Positions 11,774 through 30,915 of a DNA stretch of 64,000 nucleotides are shown one piece after another. Below the pieces are notes generated by a model. That model ran no database searches, was not told where the DNA came from, and saw only the letters and a list, made by a program, of their open reading frames with translations. Each line of letters starts with the position of its first letter. The stretch's first letter is position 1. Position numbers and translations under genes: made by a program. The DNA is taken from contig NC_088206.1 in assembly GCF_037126465.1 (NCBI RefSeq), positions 57,144,841 through 57,208,840 of the forward strand, in the 5' to 3' direction. The stretch comes from Ornithodoros turicata. Taxonomy: Eukaryota; Arthropoda; Arachnida; Ixodida; Argasidae.

Positions 11774-11895
11774 AACTTATTCAAATCGATTTCCCGCGTT
11801 TTTGTGAGGTATTTGCGCGCTGCTCTCCTCGGACCTCGATTTACGAACGATTTTCTGAGAAACGAAGGGTCTTCGTAAAGCGAGGTTTGACTGTA

Positions 11896-14470
11896 TATTC
11901 AAATTGTGAGTTAACAAATGTGCACATAACAAAATCACCAATCAGAAGTAGATATGTAACGGAAACAAGCATGTTTGAGCAACAGAAGCAGCAACCGAAA
12001 AACCTTCTGGTATATAGTGTTGCTCGCGTGAAGCGCATGATTACCTCATGCCGAAACCTCATTGTCACCAGCACTGTCCTGCTTACACGCATCCAATAGC
12101 GGCGCAACCTGGTAGAGGAGGAAAGGAGAGAAACAATGGCGGCAGGCGTTCTCTATTGGCCACAGTTCTGACTAGAGGCCACTCGGTCGATGTGTATATT
12201 ATTTCCACGGACCTTTCGCAATAAATCGCGTGCTACGAGCACCATCGATTGCCCAACTGAATTCGCTTCTGCCGTTTCCCATTACTGCCAGCGGATGAAA
12301 GCAGACGACACTTTCGCAGACGATGCTCCTAACGTCTTAATGTGGTTCTACGGAGACTTTCTGGCCGCCGCCGCCGCCGAATCGCCCTGCTGGTTGAGTG
12401 GTTGTGCGCGCTTGATTACTGATCCCGTGTGCAGGCACCACAGTGCGTGCTGTTAAGTGTGGTAGTTATGTCAAGAGGTTTTATGGACACGTTGACGCCG
12501 CCCTTGTGGTGGTCATTTCCTGAAGCTCGACAACCGGGAAGTTCGCAAAGGTGAGCCAAGTGTTTGAACCGTGTGAGAAGTGCTGACATATACACTCTTG
12601 TGACACTTAGAGAGCTTTGATCTAGATAATGATAACGATTTTGATAACGATTGGATAAAGACATATGAACATAGTAGAGCTATTTCAGGCTGAATATTAT
12701 ATAAGTTTATACACTTTAGTATCCTCATTGCGTATTTTATGATTAGGCTACACGGACTTTAGCCTACAACACATTTAGTTTTCATTTTCTTACATTCTAC
12801 ATAAAAACATATTCTGCGCATTCTTTGCTTATCTTCTAACAAATCTGTTCCACACAGCATTTCCCATCCACACGTTATGTGACAGTACCTTATAGTGGAT
12901 GTCCTTTTTCTGTTTGTTATATAAAGAAAAGTCCGAGTCGTTGATATAAGAGGTAGAATATGTCTGTCGAGGTGCGCTACAAGAGGAAAGTCACCCTCTT
13001 AGTAAACAGGTTTCGTGAGTCATATAGTACTAATATCACATATAATAGTCGTTTAATCCCGCACCCTCCGGGGACTTGTCCATGAGATAAGTATAAAGCA
13101 CAACACCAATTCCCCCACCTCATCAAAACCTCGCATTCTGTAAGACATTGAAGCAAACGTCTGGAAGCGGCATCTCCAACAATGAAGTCTTCATTAAAAG
13201 CGCTAAAAGGACGGTCATCGAAGACGACGATACGACACAGAGCGCTACTTTCTCTTCAGTGGGTTAACCAGTGTGCCCAAAGCACAGTTTTAACTGATCT
13301 CCCACAATGTCAATAACACGGCACGGTATCCAAGTACCATGCTGGCGTACCGTACCATGCTGGAGTCAATACAGTTCAGGGAGTAAATCATAGCGGCTGT
13401 GATGTGCATTGCAGCATGCCAGTTGCACATAACAGAGATCGATTCGGGTCACCCTAGCGACCGTTGCTACAGGATAAACACGCGGCCGCGCCGGACGCAA
13501 GCTTCATGCTGGACAGTATTGGACACACATTAGACATGCTTCGAATCTGAAGCTCACGGTAACCCGCTGCCATACGTCCTAAATTCTCCCCATAAACATC
13601 CTTGGATTGGCCTTTCTTCTGGCAATTGGTAAGTGATCAATGGTAGTCTGTGAGATAAAGCGAGGGCTTCAGAGAAAGGATAAGGCCAGTTGAGCATGTG
13701 CCATGATATGGCTTCAACAAAAGATGTGATAGCGATGTTAAGTACTTGACCGGTATCGATGTCCAGGTGACAGTCTTCATTGCAGGTTAATAATGTTCGC
13801 GTATGTCGTGGTTCTCTAGATACTGCTTGGTTTTATAATTCGTTTTCGTTCGAAGGCACTTTATATAAATACCGCTGTTTAGGTATACCTATATTGGTGA
13901 CACTTGAAATTGCTAAACCTCACATGCGTGACGTGGACGAAGTTAGAAGCGCGCTCACAGCAGATTGCTCTCTTCTCACACGGCGGGGCCATACCTACCG
14001 CGGCAACCATGGGTAATCGGAGTCAGTGACCCCTACAAATGTTAGCTCTTGTACCGAACCACTGCATAGACAGACGATAAAGTTTGCGGCGTCACCAAAG
14101 GTTAACGCATTCACGGAGCATTCCAAATGGCCTACTAGAGTCTTTTAGACATCCCGATTACAGAGAGAGAACTGAGGTCTGATTTTTCCGCGTTCTTTTC
14201 ACGAATTTTCGTCCATTTTCATCCAAATGAGTAAAAAAACCTACATCACAGAGTAGAAGCACATTTGTCGCAATCATCACGGTCCGCCGATCGTAACGAG
14301 CTCCCTTCAAGGTCAGAAGAGCTGTAGCGAAACTTCGTTGCACGCGTTGCCTGTAAAGCGTGCTTCCTGAACGCATTAGTATTAGTGAGGAAAAGCCAAC
14401 TTTAGGTAATTCGTCCGAGACGAACAACGTTATCTCCAACGTATGACTTTCACAATTTCCGTGATAGTAG
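11896..14470. other. No gene seen
   Basis: This is unclassified. Bases 12080-12560 are more GC-rich, with a (GCC)5 run at 12366-12380 and an open frame at 12190-12456 that resembles nothing I know. Confidence 0.4.
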
Positions 14471-14523
14471 AGAGTTTTAGTGTATCGTACGCAAAGGCGA
14501 AGGCGTACGATGTACTGAAACTC
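14471..14523. repeat. Minimal palindromic GTACGC MITE
   Basis: This is a short near-perfect palindrome, gagttttagtgtatcgtacg ... cgtacgatgtactgaaactc. It has the same ends as the larger copies at 14737-14904 and 18947-19108 but almost no interior. Confidence 0.7.
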
Positions 14524-14736
14524 ACTATTTGGTCATAATTTCGTCATACAGCCGGCATTTTCGGGCATTCTGCGAAACACGTTCAAATTCGGTAGCGTTA
14601 CGCCCCAGGGGCCATCCTTCGACACTTCATCATCTTCTACTGTTTCGGGCACCGTACTCGTTTCGATCAGCCTTAGGAAGTAACTTAGCTACAAGTGATT
14701 ACATACGTAACACTTAACCAGTAACCGCAATCGATA

Positions 14737-14904
14737 GCGAGTTTTAGTATATCGTCCGCTATCGCCTTTGCGTACGTAAGGGATACCGTTGGTGGTTCCG
14801 CGCACGCGCAAGACATAAGCAAAGCTTCGCGCATTGCGCAGTACCATCACGCTGTCCCTTATACGTACGCAAAGGCGACAACGTACGTTATACTAAAAAG
14901 CAGC
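14737..14904. repeat. Palindromic GTACGC-ended MITE
   Basis: The left end reads gagttttagtatatcg, then ctatcgcctttgcgtacgta. The right end is the complement (tacgtacgcaaaggcgac ... tactaaaa). The centre includes gcgcacgcgcaag and gcattgcgcagtacc. It is one of at least five copies in the window. Confidence 0.8.
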
Positions 14905-15144
14905 AATACGGAGAGTAACTTTCATGGTTAATACCAGTGTATCACGCATAATCACATTTATCATGCGTCGCGATTTCAAGTACCGTTTGCATTGGAGAAA
15001 GTACAGTGTTTTAACCAGTGTTAAGTATCGTTTGCATTGCAGAAGGTTCAGTGTTTCCAACTATGTGTTTTAAAATACCAACACAGAAAAAGTCCAGCAA
15101 CGGACAAATGTGCAATAAAACGCATGAAGGGCGAAGCCTGATAA

Positions 15145-21239
<6,095 letters not shown>

Positions 21240-21249
<10 letters not shown>

Positions 21250-21780
21250 AGTGCATCGTACGCGCTATCGCCTTTGCGTACTTTGGATAGTTCTGATAAG
21301 TGATGTTTCACGAGTTCGCAGAACCATCAACTCTATGAAAGCAGGATGAAAGCAGGAAGTCGCTGAAGTCGCAGATTAGCCAGCTATAGGACTCGAACCC
21401 ACATCTTCTGGATTACCGGTCCAGGGCTCTTACCATTTCAGTGACTTCCTGTTTTCATCTCAATTTCTTAGGCACTTGAGGCTTTGTATATTTGTCCTTA
21501 CTATGTGTTCCAGCCTCAGAATATCAATTACCATCATGTTCACAAACTCTATTTTTTACGTACGCAAAGGCGATAGTGTACAATGCACCAGTAGCGTAGC
21601 CAGAAAAATACTTCGTGAGGGGTTCTATGGGGACTTTACATGGGGAAGGAGGATTTCACCCTCGTTCCCCTCTCCCAAATGCACTACCAAAGGTACGATT
21701 TCGGGAGGGATTTCGGGAGGGAGGGAGCTTGGACACCCGAAACCCCCCTGGCTACGCCACTGCAATGCACTAAAATTCAC
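21240..21780. repeat. Palindromic GTACGC MITE split by later insertion
   Basis: The left half (gagttttagagtgcatcg, then ctatcgcctttgcgtact) runs from about 21240. The right half (tttacgtacgcaaaggcgat) starts at about 21557, with a further element-like block before the matching end tgcactaaaattc at 21765-21777. A tRNA-like foldback fragment (21340-21455) lies between the halves. Confidence 0.6.
21340..21455 (-). repeat. tRNA-like foldback fragment
   Basis: It is flanked by inverted caggaagtcgctgaa / ttcagtgacttcctg. On the minus strand it carries the D-arm to T-arm part of the tRNA-like unit at 40631-40703, including the perfect B box ggttcgagtcc. It is probably a deletion derivative of the 40600-41003 element type. 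Confidence 0.65.
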
Positions 21781-21949
21781 GATTATCGACTGGAATACGG
21801 AGCGTCACAAAGTCGTCAAATTCTCGAAAATTACCGAGAATCCCATTGTTTTAGCGAATGTTTTTTTTTATTTAAATGTTTACGGAGCTACAAGGTGTCA
21901 ATGATCGCACGCGTTGTATCTGGACTTCGTCGCAACACCCGACGTTTCA

Positions 21950-21955
21950 AATAAA
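21950..21955 (+). promoter_or_regulatory. CDKL1: Candidate poly(A) signal of CDKL gene
   Basis: This is the AATAAA about 700 bases after the stop, located beyond the MITE. If it is used, the MITE is transcribed as 3' UTR. Confidence 0.35.
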
Positions 21956-22008
21956 AACGCATATTTGATTGCCACTGTATGTTTGACCTGTACAGTATTT
22001 TCTAAGAA

Positions 22009-22464
22009 AGGGTCCTACGTTTTCGGGTTAAATGCGTGCCTTTACCAGATTCGGGAGGGAAGAATTGGGTGATATTTTATTGGGTGCTATAAACATGTAA
22101 TTCGGAGTGAAATCAGGCGCGCTATTGAAACAATCGAGTGTTATCGGGTTACTCTTTTTCTTTCTGTCCGGTAAGCGGCCCATAACTGGAAGTGCACATA
22201 ATGGTCAAACATGCACTCCTCGTGATTTATAGTCACAAGCACATATGATGTAACATTAAATGTGCTTCGTGTAGTTTATCGTTATCAGAGATTTTCTTCA
22301 GGCGTGTGCACAGATCGCTACTAAATCGTGTACGCGATACATGATACAACGTAATACGTGATTGGAATTCGGAGAGAAATCAGATTTTGCCCGAATTCGC
22401 CCGAAACTGGTTCGGGAGGGAACGATCGGGCGGAATCGGGTTAAACCCGAGAAAGTGAGACCCT
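22009..22464. repeat. hAT-type MITE, TTTTCGGGTTAA family
   Basis: The left end is agggtcctacgttttcgggt and the right end acccgagaaagtgagaccct. Interior blocks (ttcgggaggga, gaattcggag) are shared with 10204-10690. A poly-C run (22490-22506) lies just outside the right end. Target duplication is not clear. Confidence 0.65.
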
Positions 22465-25400
22465 CAAGCAGCGGACGTCTGAATGTCGCCCCCCCCCCCC
22501 CCCCCCTTAGCTGCCCTTTCACCATTTTGTGGACGGGATCGAGATGGGTGCCTGGTATAGTGTGCCACTACGGACTAAATCTCGTGTCCTCAGAATCCTA
22601 CCAGAGTCACGTTACTGAAATCTTCCTTGTCTGACTTTACATTCCTGTAAACTATTTCAACTCTACGTGACGTGGAAGTTAAAGAAAATTAATTTTTATT
22701 TTTGATAAATGTGACGTCATGTTAAGCTTTGGCAGAGCGCCCGGCCCTCATCTAGCAACGTTGTTGGCCTTCGTGTCGTCCTGGGGTTCACTTTTTGCAC
22801 TACGTTAGCGGGGCCCCACGTGACATATCATACGACCGCTCCGGCCTTGGAGAAAACACACAGGAGAGAGAAGACATATCTCCCATTTCCCTCTCTTTCG
22901 ATCAGCGTCATGTGATTTCGTCACCAGGTGACACTTTCCGGACGCCGGCGTCGTTGCTTGGAGACGAGTACCCTCTCCAGGATATGACGTCATTGCAATT
23001 TGTGGGCTTATGATTACGTCATCCGCTCCTTCATCCAAAGTTGTGGAGGCTCGCCAGATCTTCAAAAATTGACAGAAATGCACAGCGTTCGTAAACAAGA
23101 CTGAAATTTCGCATATAAAATATTTGAGGCACCTTCTTTTCAACAAGCATCTGCATGTTCATTGGTGCAGATTTTGCTTACTGTAGGTAACGTGCGTTTC
23201 TCCAATTGCAAAGCGCTCGCGCGCTGCTGACGGCAACTGTACAACACAAAAAAATACCATATTTGTTACAGCACAGCAGCAGGTACCGTGACTCGGTGCT
23301 GCCACAGTTACCTCCGGGTGGCTTTCCCACCCCCGATGTGAGAGCATCGCAGCTGCATTCCCGGAGGGCACCACCGCAGCGCAAGCTGGATCCCTTGCCC
23401 AACATATGACCGAGCGGAATATATCGCACACAACTGCCCACCTGGGCCTGGCTACGTTAGGGACGGCGTCAGTGTGTGTTCGGCGGAGAAGCGCATTTTG
23501 AGGACGATGATCGCCTACTCTGATGGAACTATGATCGTGTAAAAAGCATTCGTTATTGAGTGTAGCTTTCTTGACACATGTTTTCCTACGAGGTGAACTT
23601 TCTTCTTTTTTCATTCTGTAAAGAATGTTGTCCATCTTAACTCATAAGGTTCACAAAATGTACCACAAGGTATGTAGAGTCACTCAGAGAGAGAAAAGAC
23701 AATTACTGAATCAATGTGCAGAATTGAGGTAGCTGGTACGTATACGTGAAGCAGCTCCATCACAAGGACATGTAGGTGAAGCAGGGACAAACCTGTGTTT
23801 GTCGTGTCGTTTGTCTCTGTCGTCGAGCTGCTTCGCCCATGCAATTGCTGCCAATCTGAACACCCCATATTCACAGGCAGAGAGTGCAACAATGAGACAG
23901 CCCCTCTTCTCCAGAACATTCGGAAACTATCCCAATTAGAGAGCAGCAGTTCTCATTGCACCCTGCCAGGGATACTCTGTCTACATGTATAAATGCTACT
24001 CAAGCATATGCAAAACGTAAGGTTTTGCCACTTACCATGTTTCTTTCAACATGATGTATTCTAGGAATCAAATACAGGAACCGAACGATGACGACGACCC
24101 CATCTTTAGGTTGAGCACCGTCACACGAGGCTATTGGTAACTAAACTCAAAGTAAGGTTGAATGCTTTAGAAATAACAGTAACCACGGTACAGGTGCACA
24201 CAGTGCACAAATTTTGGTAGTGTTTCAGATATGTTTGGCATACTACGATGTCAATGGCTACAGTTTTGAGCACTGCGGATGAATAAGCGTAGGGCGAAAG
24301 GTACACCTGCAAATATTTGTTGCAACAAACTTCCTTGCGGTGGTTATTTTGGTGGTCAGTAACGAAGCCTTCAGTACAGAGTGGACATGCACAACATCAG
24401 CTGAGTAGGACATGAAGCAAAACGAGAAACCATAAAAACATATCCGATAATGCCAAAACTGCAAGACCCAGTACACAGCATAGTGATTCTGCTTATAAGA
24501 TGATTTGAGACAATGAGGAAAAGTTATGACTTTTTGTGTGTGCCTGCCTAATGCACCGAGGCATCACCCGCTTCCGAACTACAAGTCCTCTGCAGTTTTT
24601 TACCCTCCACATCTGCATCACTGCATATCTACAAACTGTCTTCAAATAGCTGCCAGCAGTTGACTTTAGACATCATGGGGAATGGACTGTGTGACATCAT
24701 CAATGTTGTACCCACAATGTAAGCACAGCTGAGTGCAGTACAATGCTTAACAACACAATACAAAAGGCATTTTGTGCAATGATGTTGACGAAGCTGCACA
24801 AAGGCCTTTGATGTGGTCCCGATATCTTCGTTGCAAATATTGATGTACAAGAAGCAGAGTTGACAATGAATATTTCAGATGCAGGTGTGTGTACAGATGT
24901 TTAGTGGATGAGCTCATGTGTGTGCACTCGTTTTCCAATTATGAAAACTCATTCATGCTCAGCTTGAAATTGTGCACACAAAGTTGCATGCAATGAAAAC
25001 CTTCTTTGTTGACTCTGAGTGGAGTCTGAACTTTGATAGTCCAGCTTGGGAGTCCTCAACTATGGTGAGTTACGGTTCACTGGAACCCTACAATACCCTC
25101 ATGTATGGAAATTTGCTCTGGAAAGCTGCTTTGTGTACCTGGTGATGTTTGAAAGTTCCCTTTCGTTTATTTGTACATGAAGGACCCCTTATAGGCGGTT
25201 CTATATGTATAACAGACTGGACTTGTTGTTACTTACATTTTGTTTCTATACTTCTAAAATGTGTAAAATTCCATTATAAGTTATATAAAATATATTAAAA
25301 AATAAATTAAGTTTAATCCAAGTTCAATATGTCAAACATGTTATGTGAAATATATTGGAATTAATTAGAATTAGAAAAATATTAGAAAGTCGTTGTGCTC

Positions 25401-26394
25401 TGTCGAGAAATGCTACGATACATTCTATTCTCTCTTTTAGTGTTAAAGTGCTCTAATACCAACCAATGGGCATGAAATTCCAAATAACCTAATTCAATGT
25501 TTTGATATCTCTTTATACTTTACAACTGTTTTACGGTTTTCTTAAAACTGTCACATTCGGACCAACATAAAAGGGCTTGCCATTTTTTTCTTTTTCAACG
25601 GCAAATTACCACCAGTCATGTTGGCCGCTGACTAACTAAGCAGGACAACAGGCATTGCTGTAGCACAGCCAGAGATGGAATAGCCAAATTATCATATAGC
25701 TTACTTTATCTATGTACAACCATACAATTATGAGAGATGATGACATGGAACCCCCTGCATATGTTTTTCACCAGAAAGACAGTGAGTATGATGAAGATAT
25801 GAAAGGAATAAAACAAAAAGGGGAATTCCAGGCAGTAGTGTAGCCAGAATTCTTCTTCTAGGAAAACTGGAAGTTTTGTGGATGGTGTGGAGACCAGTCT
25901 TAGGTAGTAACTAAGTTAGTACTTGTAACTGTAACCAGTTACTTTTGCAGTGACTAGAGTTACTTTTCTACAAAAGCAACTTGTAACTAACTAGTCACCA
26001 CGTTTGGTAGATAACAATAAAGTAACTTTCATATAGTAACAGTAGCTATAACTAATTACATTTCAAAAAGAGTAAATGCAACTCAGTTACTTCTTTTAGT
26101 AGTAGCTTATCCATGACTGGTGCAGACATTCCTGCAGAAGATGCATTCCCAGTCAAGCTAAAATATTCAGGGGGTTTCAGCCCCCCAAACCGCTTACTTG
26201 CTAAGCCCCAGTTCTCTTTGAACACCTGTTATAACAGGGATCCCTACTGTCTGTCTTCTAAGTTCTACATGAACCAAAAGCAAAACGTGGGTACTGTACT
26301 CAGACACAACATGGGAGCTACAGTCACAGTGTTATAGTATCATCTTTAGTGGAGAATGTTGCATTGAGAAAAGGGATGGTGGATGTAGACAGAC
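22465..26394. other. Intergenic, no gene supported
   Basis: It contains a cluster of CRE-like sites (22712-23021) and a GC-richer patch around 23180-23640 whose 158-codon minus-strand ORF matches nothing known. From 25200 it is very AT-rich. Bases 25900-26110 are dense in gtaact/agttac blocks in both orientations, probably a decayed inverted-repeat transposon. Confidence 0.45.
22712..23021. promoter_or_regulatory. Cluster of cAMP-response-element-like sites
   Basis: Two perfect palindromic TGACGTCA sites (22712-22719 and 22985-22992) and a related TTACGTCA (23014-23021) occur within 310 bases. The palindrome gtcaccaggtgac lies at 22919-22931. CREB/ATF proteins bind such sites. No transcript start is visible, so function is unproven. 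Confidence 0.3.
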
Positions 26395-26399
26395 GTGGA

Positions 26400-26530
26400 A
26401 GCACATTTACATGAAATATGGCAGTCGTTAAAAAAGCCGGACAGTGGCAGGATTTGAACCACGCATTTCTCGATTGCTGGTTTGAGTGCATGAACCAATT
26501 ACTCTATGCTGGCATCTACCCTTCCGACGA
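26400..26530 (-). repeat. tRNA-derived SINE fragment
   Basis: On the minus strand it has an A-box-like tagagtaattggttcatgc and a B-box-like gtggttcaaatcctgcc about 35 bases later, as in a tRNA head. The body and tail boundaries are not clear. Confidence 0.55.
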
Positions 26531-27361
26531 CTTACCAAAGCCCCACCGTTACTTAGGCACCTTGGAGCTTGCATTGTGTTTGTCTGTTTCAGCAACAGTT
26601 ACTTTCCATTGTGTTCACCAGATTTACATATTTTGGTACAAACATTTTACACATTTGCTTTGAAAGCATGCAAGTGTGCTCCAAGTATGCCATATCCAAT
26701 GAGTTTTTGCAACATGGTCAGTGTACAATCCGCAGTTTGAAGCATGTGGGCACACTACATTGTGACTTACACACATTATACGCCTGTCTATGCCAATCAT
26801 TTCCGTTTTCAGACTTGTGAGTGGAACTGACATTTCCTGAAGTATAGTACGGCATCACCAAAGCTACGTAAACAGAAGAAAGCCACTTATGGCTTCTCAC
26901 AGCATTTTTCTTTTGTAACTCCAACAAGTGAAAGAAGTTACATGGTATTTCTCTGTTTATTCCTACGGCAGGCCTGTTCAATCAGTTACCTTCAGACACA
27001 CTGACAGAGTCACACGGCACATGCTTTGTACAGCAAAACTGCATTCCTCGTTGTGCACTATGCATTGTGCACTCCAGTACTTATAAAAAGATTGGCATAC
27101 TGTAACATCCAAGCATCTATTGGAACCCAGCATGCACACTGAACTTGCAGAGGCAAAAAGAAAAGAAAGGAATAAATAACACACATTTGTTTGAGTGTGA
27201 TTTTTGCATTTTATGTCCAATGTCTCTCGAACATGTAAACTATACTCACAAAGTGCCACAATGGACTAAATCTACTGTTTCCCAAATCAAACCAAATTCA
27301 CTATAAGAAAATGGATGCACGTATCATAAAATTAATCTCTGCTTGTCAGACATAGCATAAC

Positions 27362-27802
27362 TAGGGCACGACTTTTTCGGGTTATCTATTCCAGCAAAAT
27401 CAGGGAGTAAATATAGAGTTATATTTTGCTTCAATAATTCGGGTGTAATTGGGTTGAACAAAACCTGATTCAACCCAATTCTGGTTGAACTTAATTGGAT
27501 CAGGCTTAAATCTTCAGTTTACTCGGCATAATACACGGCACACCAGTAGACACAGAGCATCAATATTTAGTCCATGTATCTAAAAGGCAGAAGGGTCTCT
27601 GTCTTGACAGTTTGTATGAGCACATTTAGGCATTTACAACACAGTTTCCAGAGTTCCATGTTAGTAGTGATGACTACAGATCCTCCTGGTCGAGCAGATT
27701 TTTGGGATCTGCCAGATTAAACCACAGATTTTTTTTTTTTAATTTAAATCGGGAGGTAAACATTGGGCGTAATTGGATATAACCCTAAAAAGACATGCCC
27801 TA
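27362..27802. repeat. hAT-type MITE, family B, with target duplication
   Basis: It has ends TAGGGCACGACTTTTTCGGG and ...aaaaagacatgccCTA. It is flanked by agcataac (27354-27361) and agtataac (27803-27810), a 7/8 match of an 8-bp duplication typical of hAT elements. Confidence 0.82.
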
Positions 27803-28525
27803 AGTATAACTTCACATTGCGCCCAACGTGCCACCTATCTGGCAACATTGTTTCTCCAAGGTCGTGTCGTGTGTCCAACTTAGGGTGGAAACACAGACTG
27901 GAAAGGTGCCTGCACTGTTGTCAGCAGATGCCTGCCTCAGCACACACCCGGGTCATATGGGTATCGTGTGCTCTGGAACTTGACGTTGCCTACTCTTGGA
28001 GGATCCCAAACTATGAGCCTTGCTGGGCATTTTGAAAATTCATGGAGGTGTGCAAGGTTTGCTGACGGCATTTACATTTTGTACATCGAGTCTTCGCGCA
28101 AGTTTGATTCATATACAAAACAAAACAAAAAACGGCACTTTTTAGTCCAGAGTGGCACTTTAAAGATTCTGGGAGAAAGACATTAAACTTAAAGACGAAA
28201 GACAGCCAGTGGCAGAGCCAGAGATCGTACTTTTGGTAGTGCACTTGGGATGGGGAAAACGGGAGGTAAAAATCCTCCCCCCATGTAAAGTTCTAAAAGA
28301 ACCCCTCTCTAAGCATTTTTCTGGCTACACTACTGGCCACAGCACGTCTCATGCAGAAGACAGATTCGACAGTAGGACAGGTAAGACCACAACGTGTGCA
28401 GCCACAGCCAGATTTAACTGTAACACTGGAGCATGTGGTCTGCGCAGATGCCACCAACGCGGAGCATTACTAGTGGACCAATAGCCTTCGGATTTGAGAC
28501 TGTGTCTCAAACATAGGTCTGGAAG

Positions 28526-29081
28526 TACCGTAATTTCACGCGTATAAGCCGCACCGGAGATAAGCCACAGGACCAGTTTTTTTCAATACTTTAAAAATTT
28601 TCAGGCAGATAAGCTGCACTCACAGATAAGCCACGGGCAATACAAAGCGACCACAAATTTGTGCGACAAAGGAGACCATAGAGAAGGCCATAAACCCTGT
28701 GGTCATTACTCCGGGGTCGGCATGGTGTACAACAAAGGAGGTCAGTTCTAGTGTTTTACCAAGATCGGAATGTGCCCGTGTTGTGTTTTTCATGGATGGA
28801 CGGGTTAGTGGCCTTCCAGAGGACATGAACCACTGTCACCACTTCCGTTAAAGCTGCTTGAGGGAAGGCTACTCGAAGATGGACGGCGCCCCTGTTATGC
28901 ATTGTTCGTGCATTCGTTCATGCGTCGTTGGGTGGTGCTGTTTAAGAGACACTGTTGGTCCTTTCTTTAAAACCGGTGTATAAGAAAAATTGGGAAAACT
29001 AGTCATTAGATAAGCCACGCCTGTGAGAAACAAAAAATTGTGCACAAGCCGCAGCTAGGTAATTCGCGTGAAATTACGGTA
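28526..29081. repeat. TACCGTAA-ended element, copy 1
   Basis: Both ends read TACCGTAATTTCACGCG inwards. The next block contains ataagccgca / ataagccac repeats. The other copy, at 53210-53787, is in inverted orientation. Internal short ORFs in the two copies (…MAFSMVSFV…) are related but broken. Confidence 0.82.
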
Positions 29082-30424
29082 GGCTGAAACATGCACCACC
29101 GCACAACAGTGTCCTGGCATGTGTAGTTGAGCAGTTATCACATCTACAATCAGCCTCTGCTCCACACTCATCACAGGCCACACTGCGTTGGCTGCATGTG
29201 CATGGCGACCTAGTCTAGTACCCACGCAAACGCTGCGTAGGCCACTCTCTTCTGTGTTACACTCAAGTCTGATGGTGGCTGTACTCCATCAAATAACTTG
29301 AAGGGTATAGTGTAGAAAGTCCATTCGTTGTGTTACATGTCGTCTCATGATATAGTTGTTATCAAACAGATTAAACAGGGGACACAGAGTGAACACTGTA
29401 TGTGTATGACAGTTAGCAGGAATTCTTATCCAGTGGCAACACTATCACTATTTGGATCACTTATGTTGTCTTTTCAATTTATTGCATTGTTTAGATATCT
29501 ACTGCTAGAGACTGACAGGCCCAGTCCTAGAAGAAAACTGTTGTGATGTTATATAAATCATGTGCGCACAGTTAGTATATCACAATCGAAAATCTTCTGA
29601 TGTTGGAACGAAGCAATGTGGAGCGCTAAAAAATGGCAAAAAAAAAACACAAATGAAAGAAGACAAAAAAACAAACAAACAATTGAGCTCCGTATCATTA
29701 GCGCAATGAAATTTGCATTACCATCCGACATACCAAAATTTTAATGTAGCCCGCTGCTACGCTGATTGCCTGTATTAACCTTGGCCAAGACATTGCCAGA
29801 TACAAGATCAGATTAATGATTATTTTTACTCTGAGATGCAGATGAACTACATGTTCTGCAGTTTGCACCTGTAAGCCTTCTATCTCATGAGCCCTGCATG
29901 CGTCACAGCACATGCCTGTACGTAGAAAACCGGCCTTCCTCTACAAACCAACAAGCTTAGACTCGCGTTTAAAGGATCCTGTTCATATAATACTATTTAC
30001 AAGTTTATATATATGCATATATACAGTATGTCTGTCGTAATTATAGAGAGAATTTTAAAAAATTGGGAAATGCCTTTTTTTCTCCAATTATACTGAACTG
30101 CAGGTGTAGTATTAACAAATTACTGCAAGTAAAGTGTGTTAACAGTGGACATTTAACATTTCCTCGTGCTTAAAAGTATTTGGCAATAGTTGCAAACATA
30201 AATAGTCACAATACTGTTAAAGACTGTGACATGCAATATAGTGTCTGAAAAGAACTTAACTTACGACTAACTGCAATTAGCAGTCATATTAACAATAATG
30301 AACCAGCAGTGCAAACACTGGAAAGTAATGACACAGCTTAGGTTTCCACAGCCCAAATAGCCAGAGGATCGTTATCGAGGAACCTGGCGCTGCTCAGCAG
30401 CAGTTTCATGACATGGCCTATATT
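29082..30424. other. No gene seen
   Basis: This is AT-rich unclassified sequence with A-rich tracts near 29640-29680 and tatatatgcatatata at about 30006-30021. Confidence 0.4.
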
Positions 30425-30907
30425 TAGGGTCAGACTTTTTCGGGTTAAACCCGATTCTGCCGCATTATTCTCTCCCGAATCAGTTTAGGACCATTTCGGG
30501 TTAAACCCGATTCCTCCCCGAATTCTAATCACGTATCAGGTTGAACAGGGTATCACGTGCAGTATTTCATAGCAATATGTATGCATATCTGACGCATATA
30601 TTATTTGACTGCAACAATAAAGCACGCAAAACACATTTGATGTTACAACATGTGGTGCTCATGGCATATATGTTTGACCAACATATGCACTTGAACTGTA
30701 CTCGGCTGGCTAGGTGGAGAGCAAAAAATCATAAGGGTGGCAAGCTGGGGTAGTTGGTTCAAGTTCAAATAAAAAAATAATAACCTGACAACACCCGAAT
30801 GTATCAATAGCAGCCGATTTCATCCCGAATTGCAGGTTAAAAAATAGCACCCAATTTTTCCCTCCCAAATGCAGTAAAGACATTTAACCCGAAAAAGTCA
30901 GGCCCCA
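30425..30907. repeat. hAT-type MITE, family B, with target duplication
   Basis: It starts TAGGGTCAGACTTTTTCGGG and ends aacccgaaaaagtcaggccc-ca. It is flanked by cctatatt (30417-30424) and cctataat (30908-30915), 7/8 identical. The left end carries two tandem cgggttaaacccg palindromes. Confidence 0.83.
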
Positions 30908-30915
30908 CCTATAAT

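Larger units (their letters stand above)
9564..11893. mobile_element. Composite pogo/Tigger-type DNA transposon derivative
   Basis: The left end reads CAGTCGGACCTCGTTTTATG and the reverse complement of the right end reads CAGTCAAACCTCGCTTTACG. TA flanks both ends (9562-9563 and 11894-11895), as expected for pogo-like elements. The interior holds repeats of the terminal motif (about 9654 and 11348), two tracts of a GGATC-based minisatellite, a nested hAT-type MITE (10204-10690) and a short transposase remnant (11564-11773). The repeated terminal motifs mean that it may be two overlapping copies rather than one insertion. Confidence 0.65.

Noticed and set aside
12190..12456. 88-codon ORF with a short Ala run
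   Set aside because: The Ala run is a GCC repeat, and no similarity or splice context was found.
23159..23635. 158-codon minus-strand ORF
   Set aside because: It is in locally GC-rich sequence, where open frames are common. Composition is irregular, with no domain or signal recognised.
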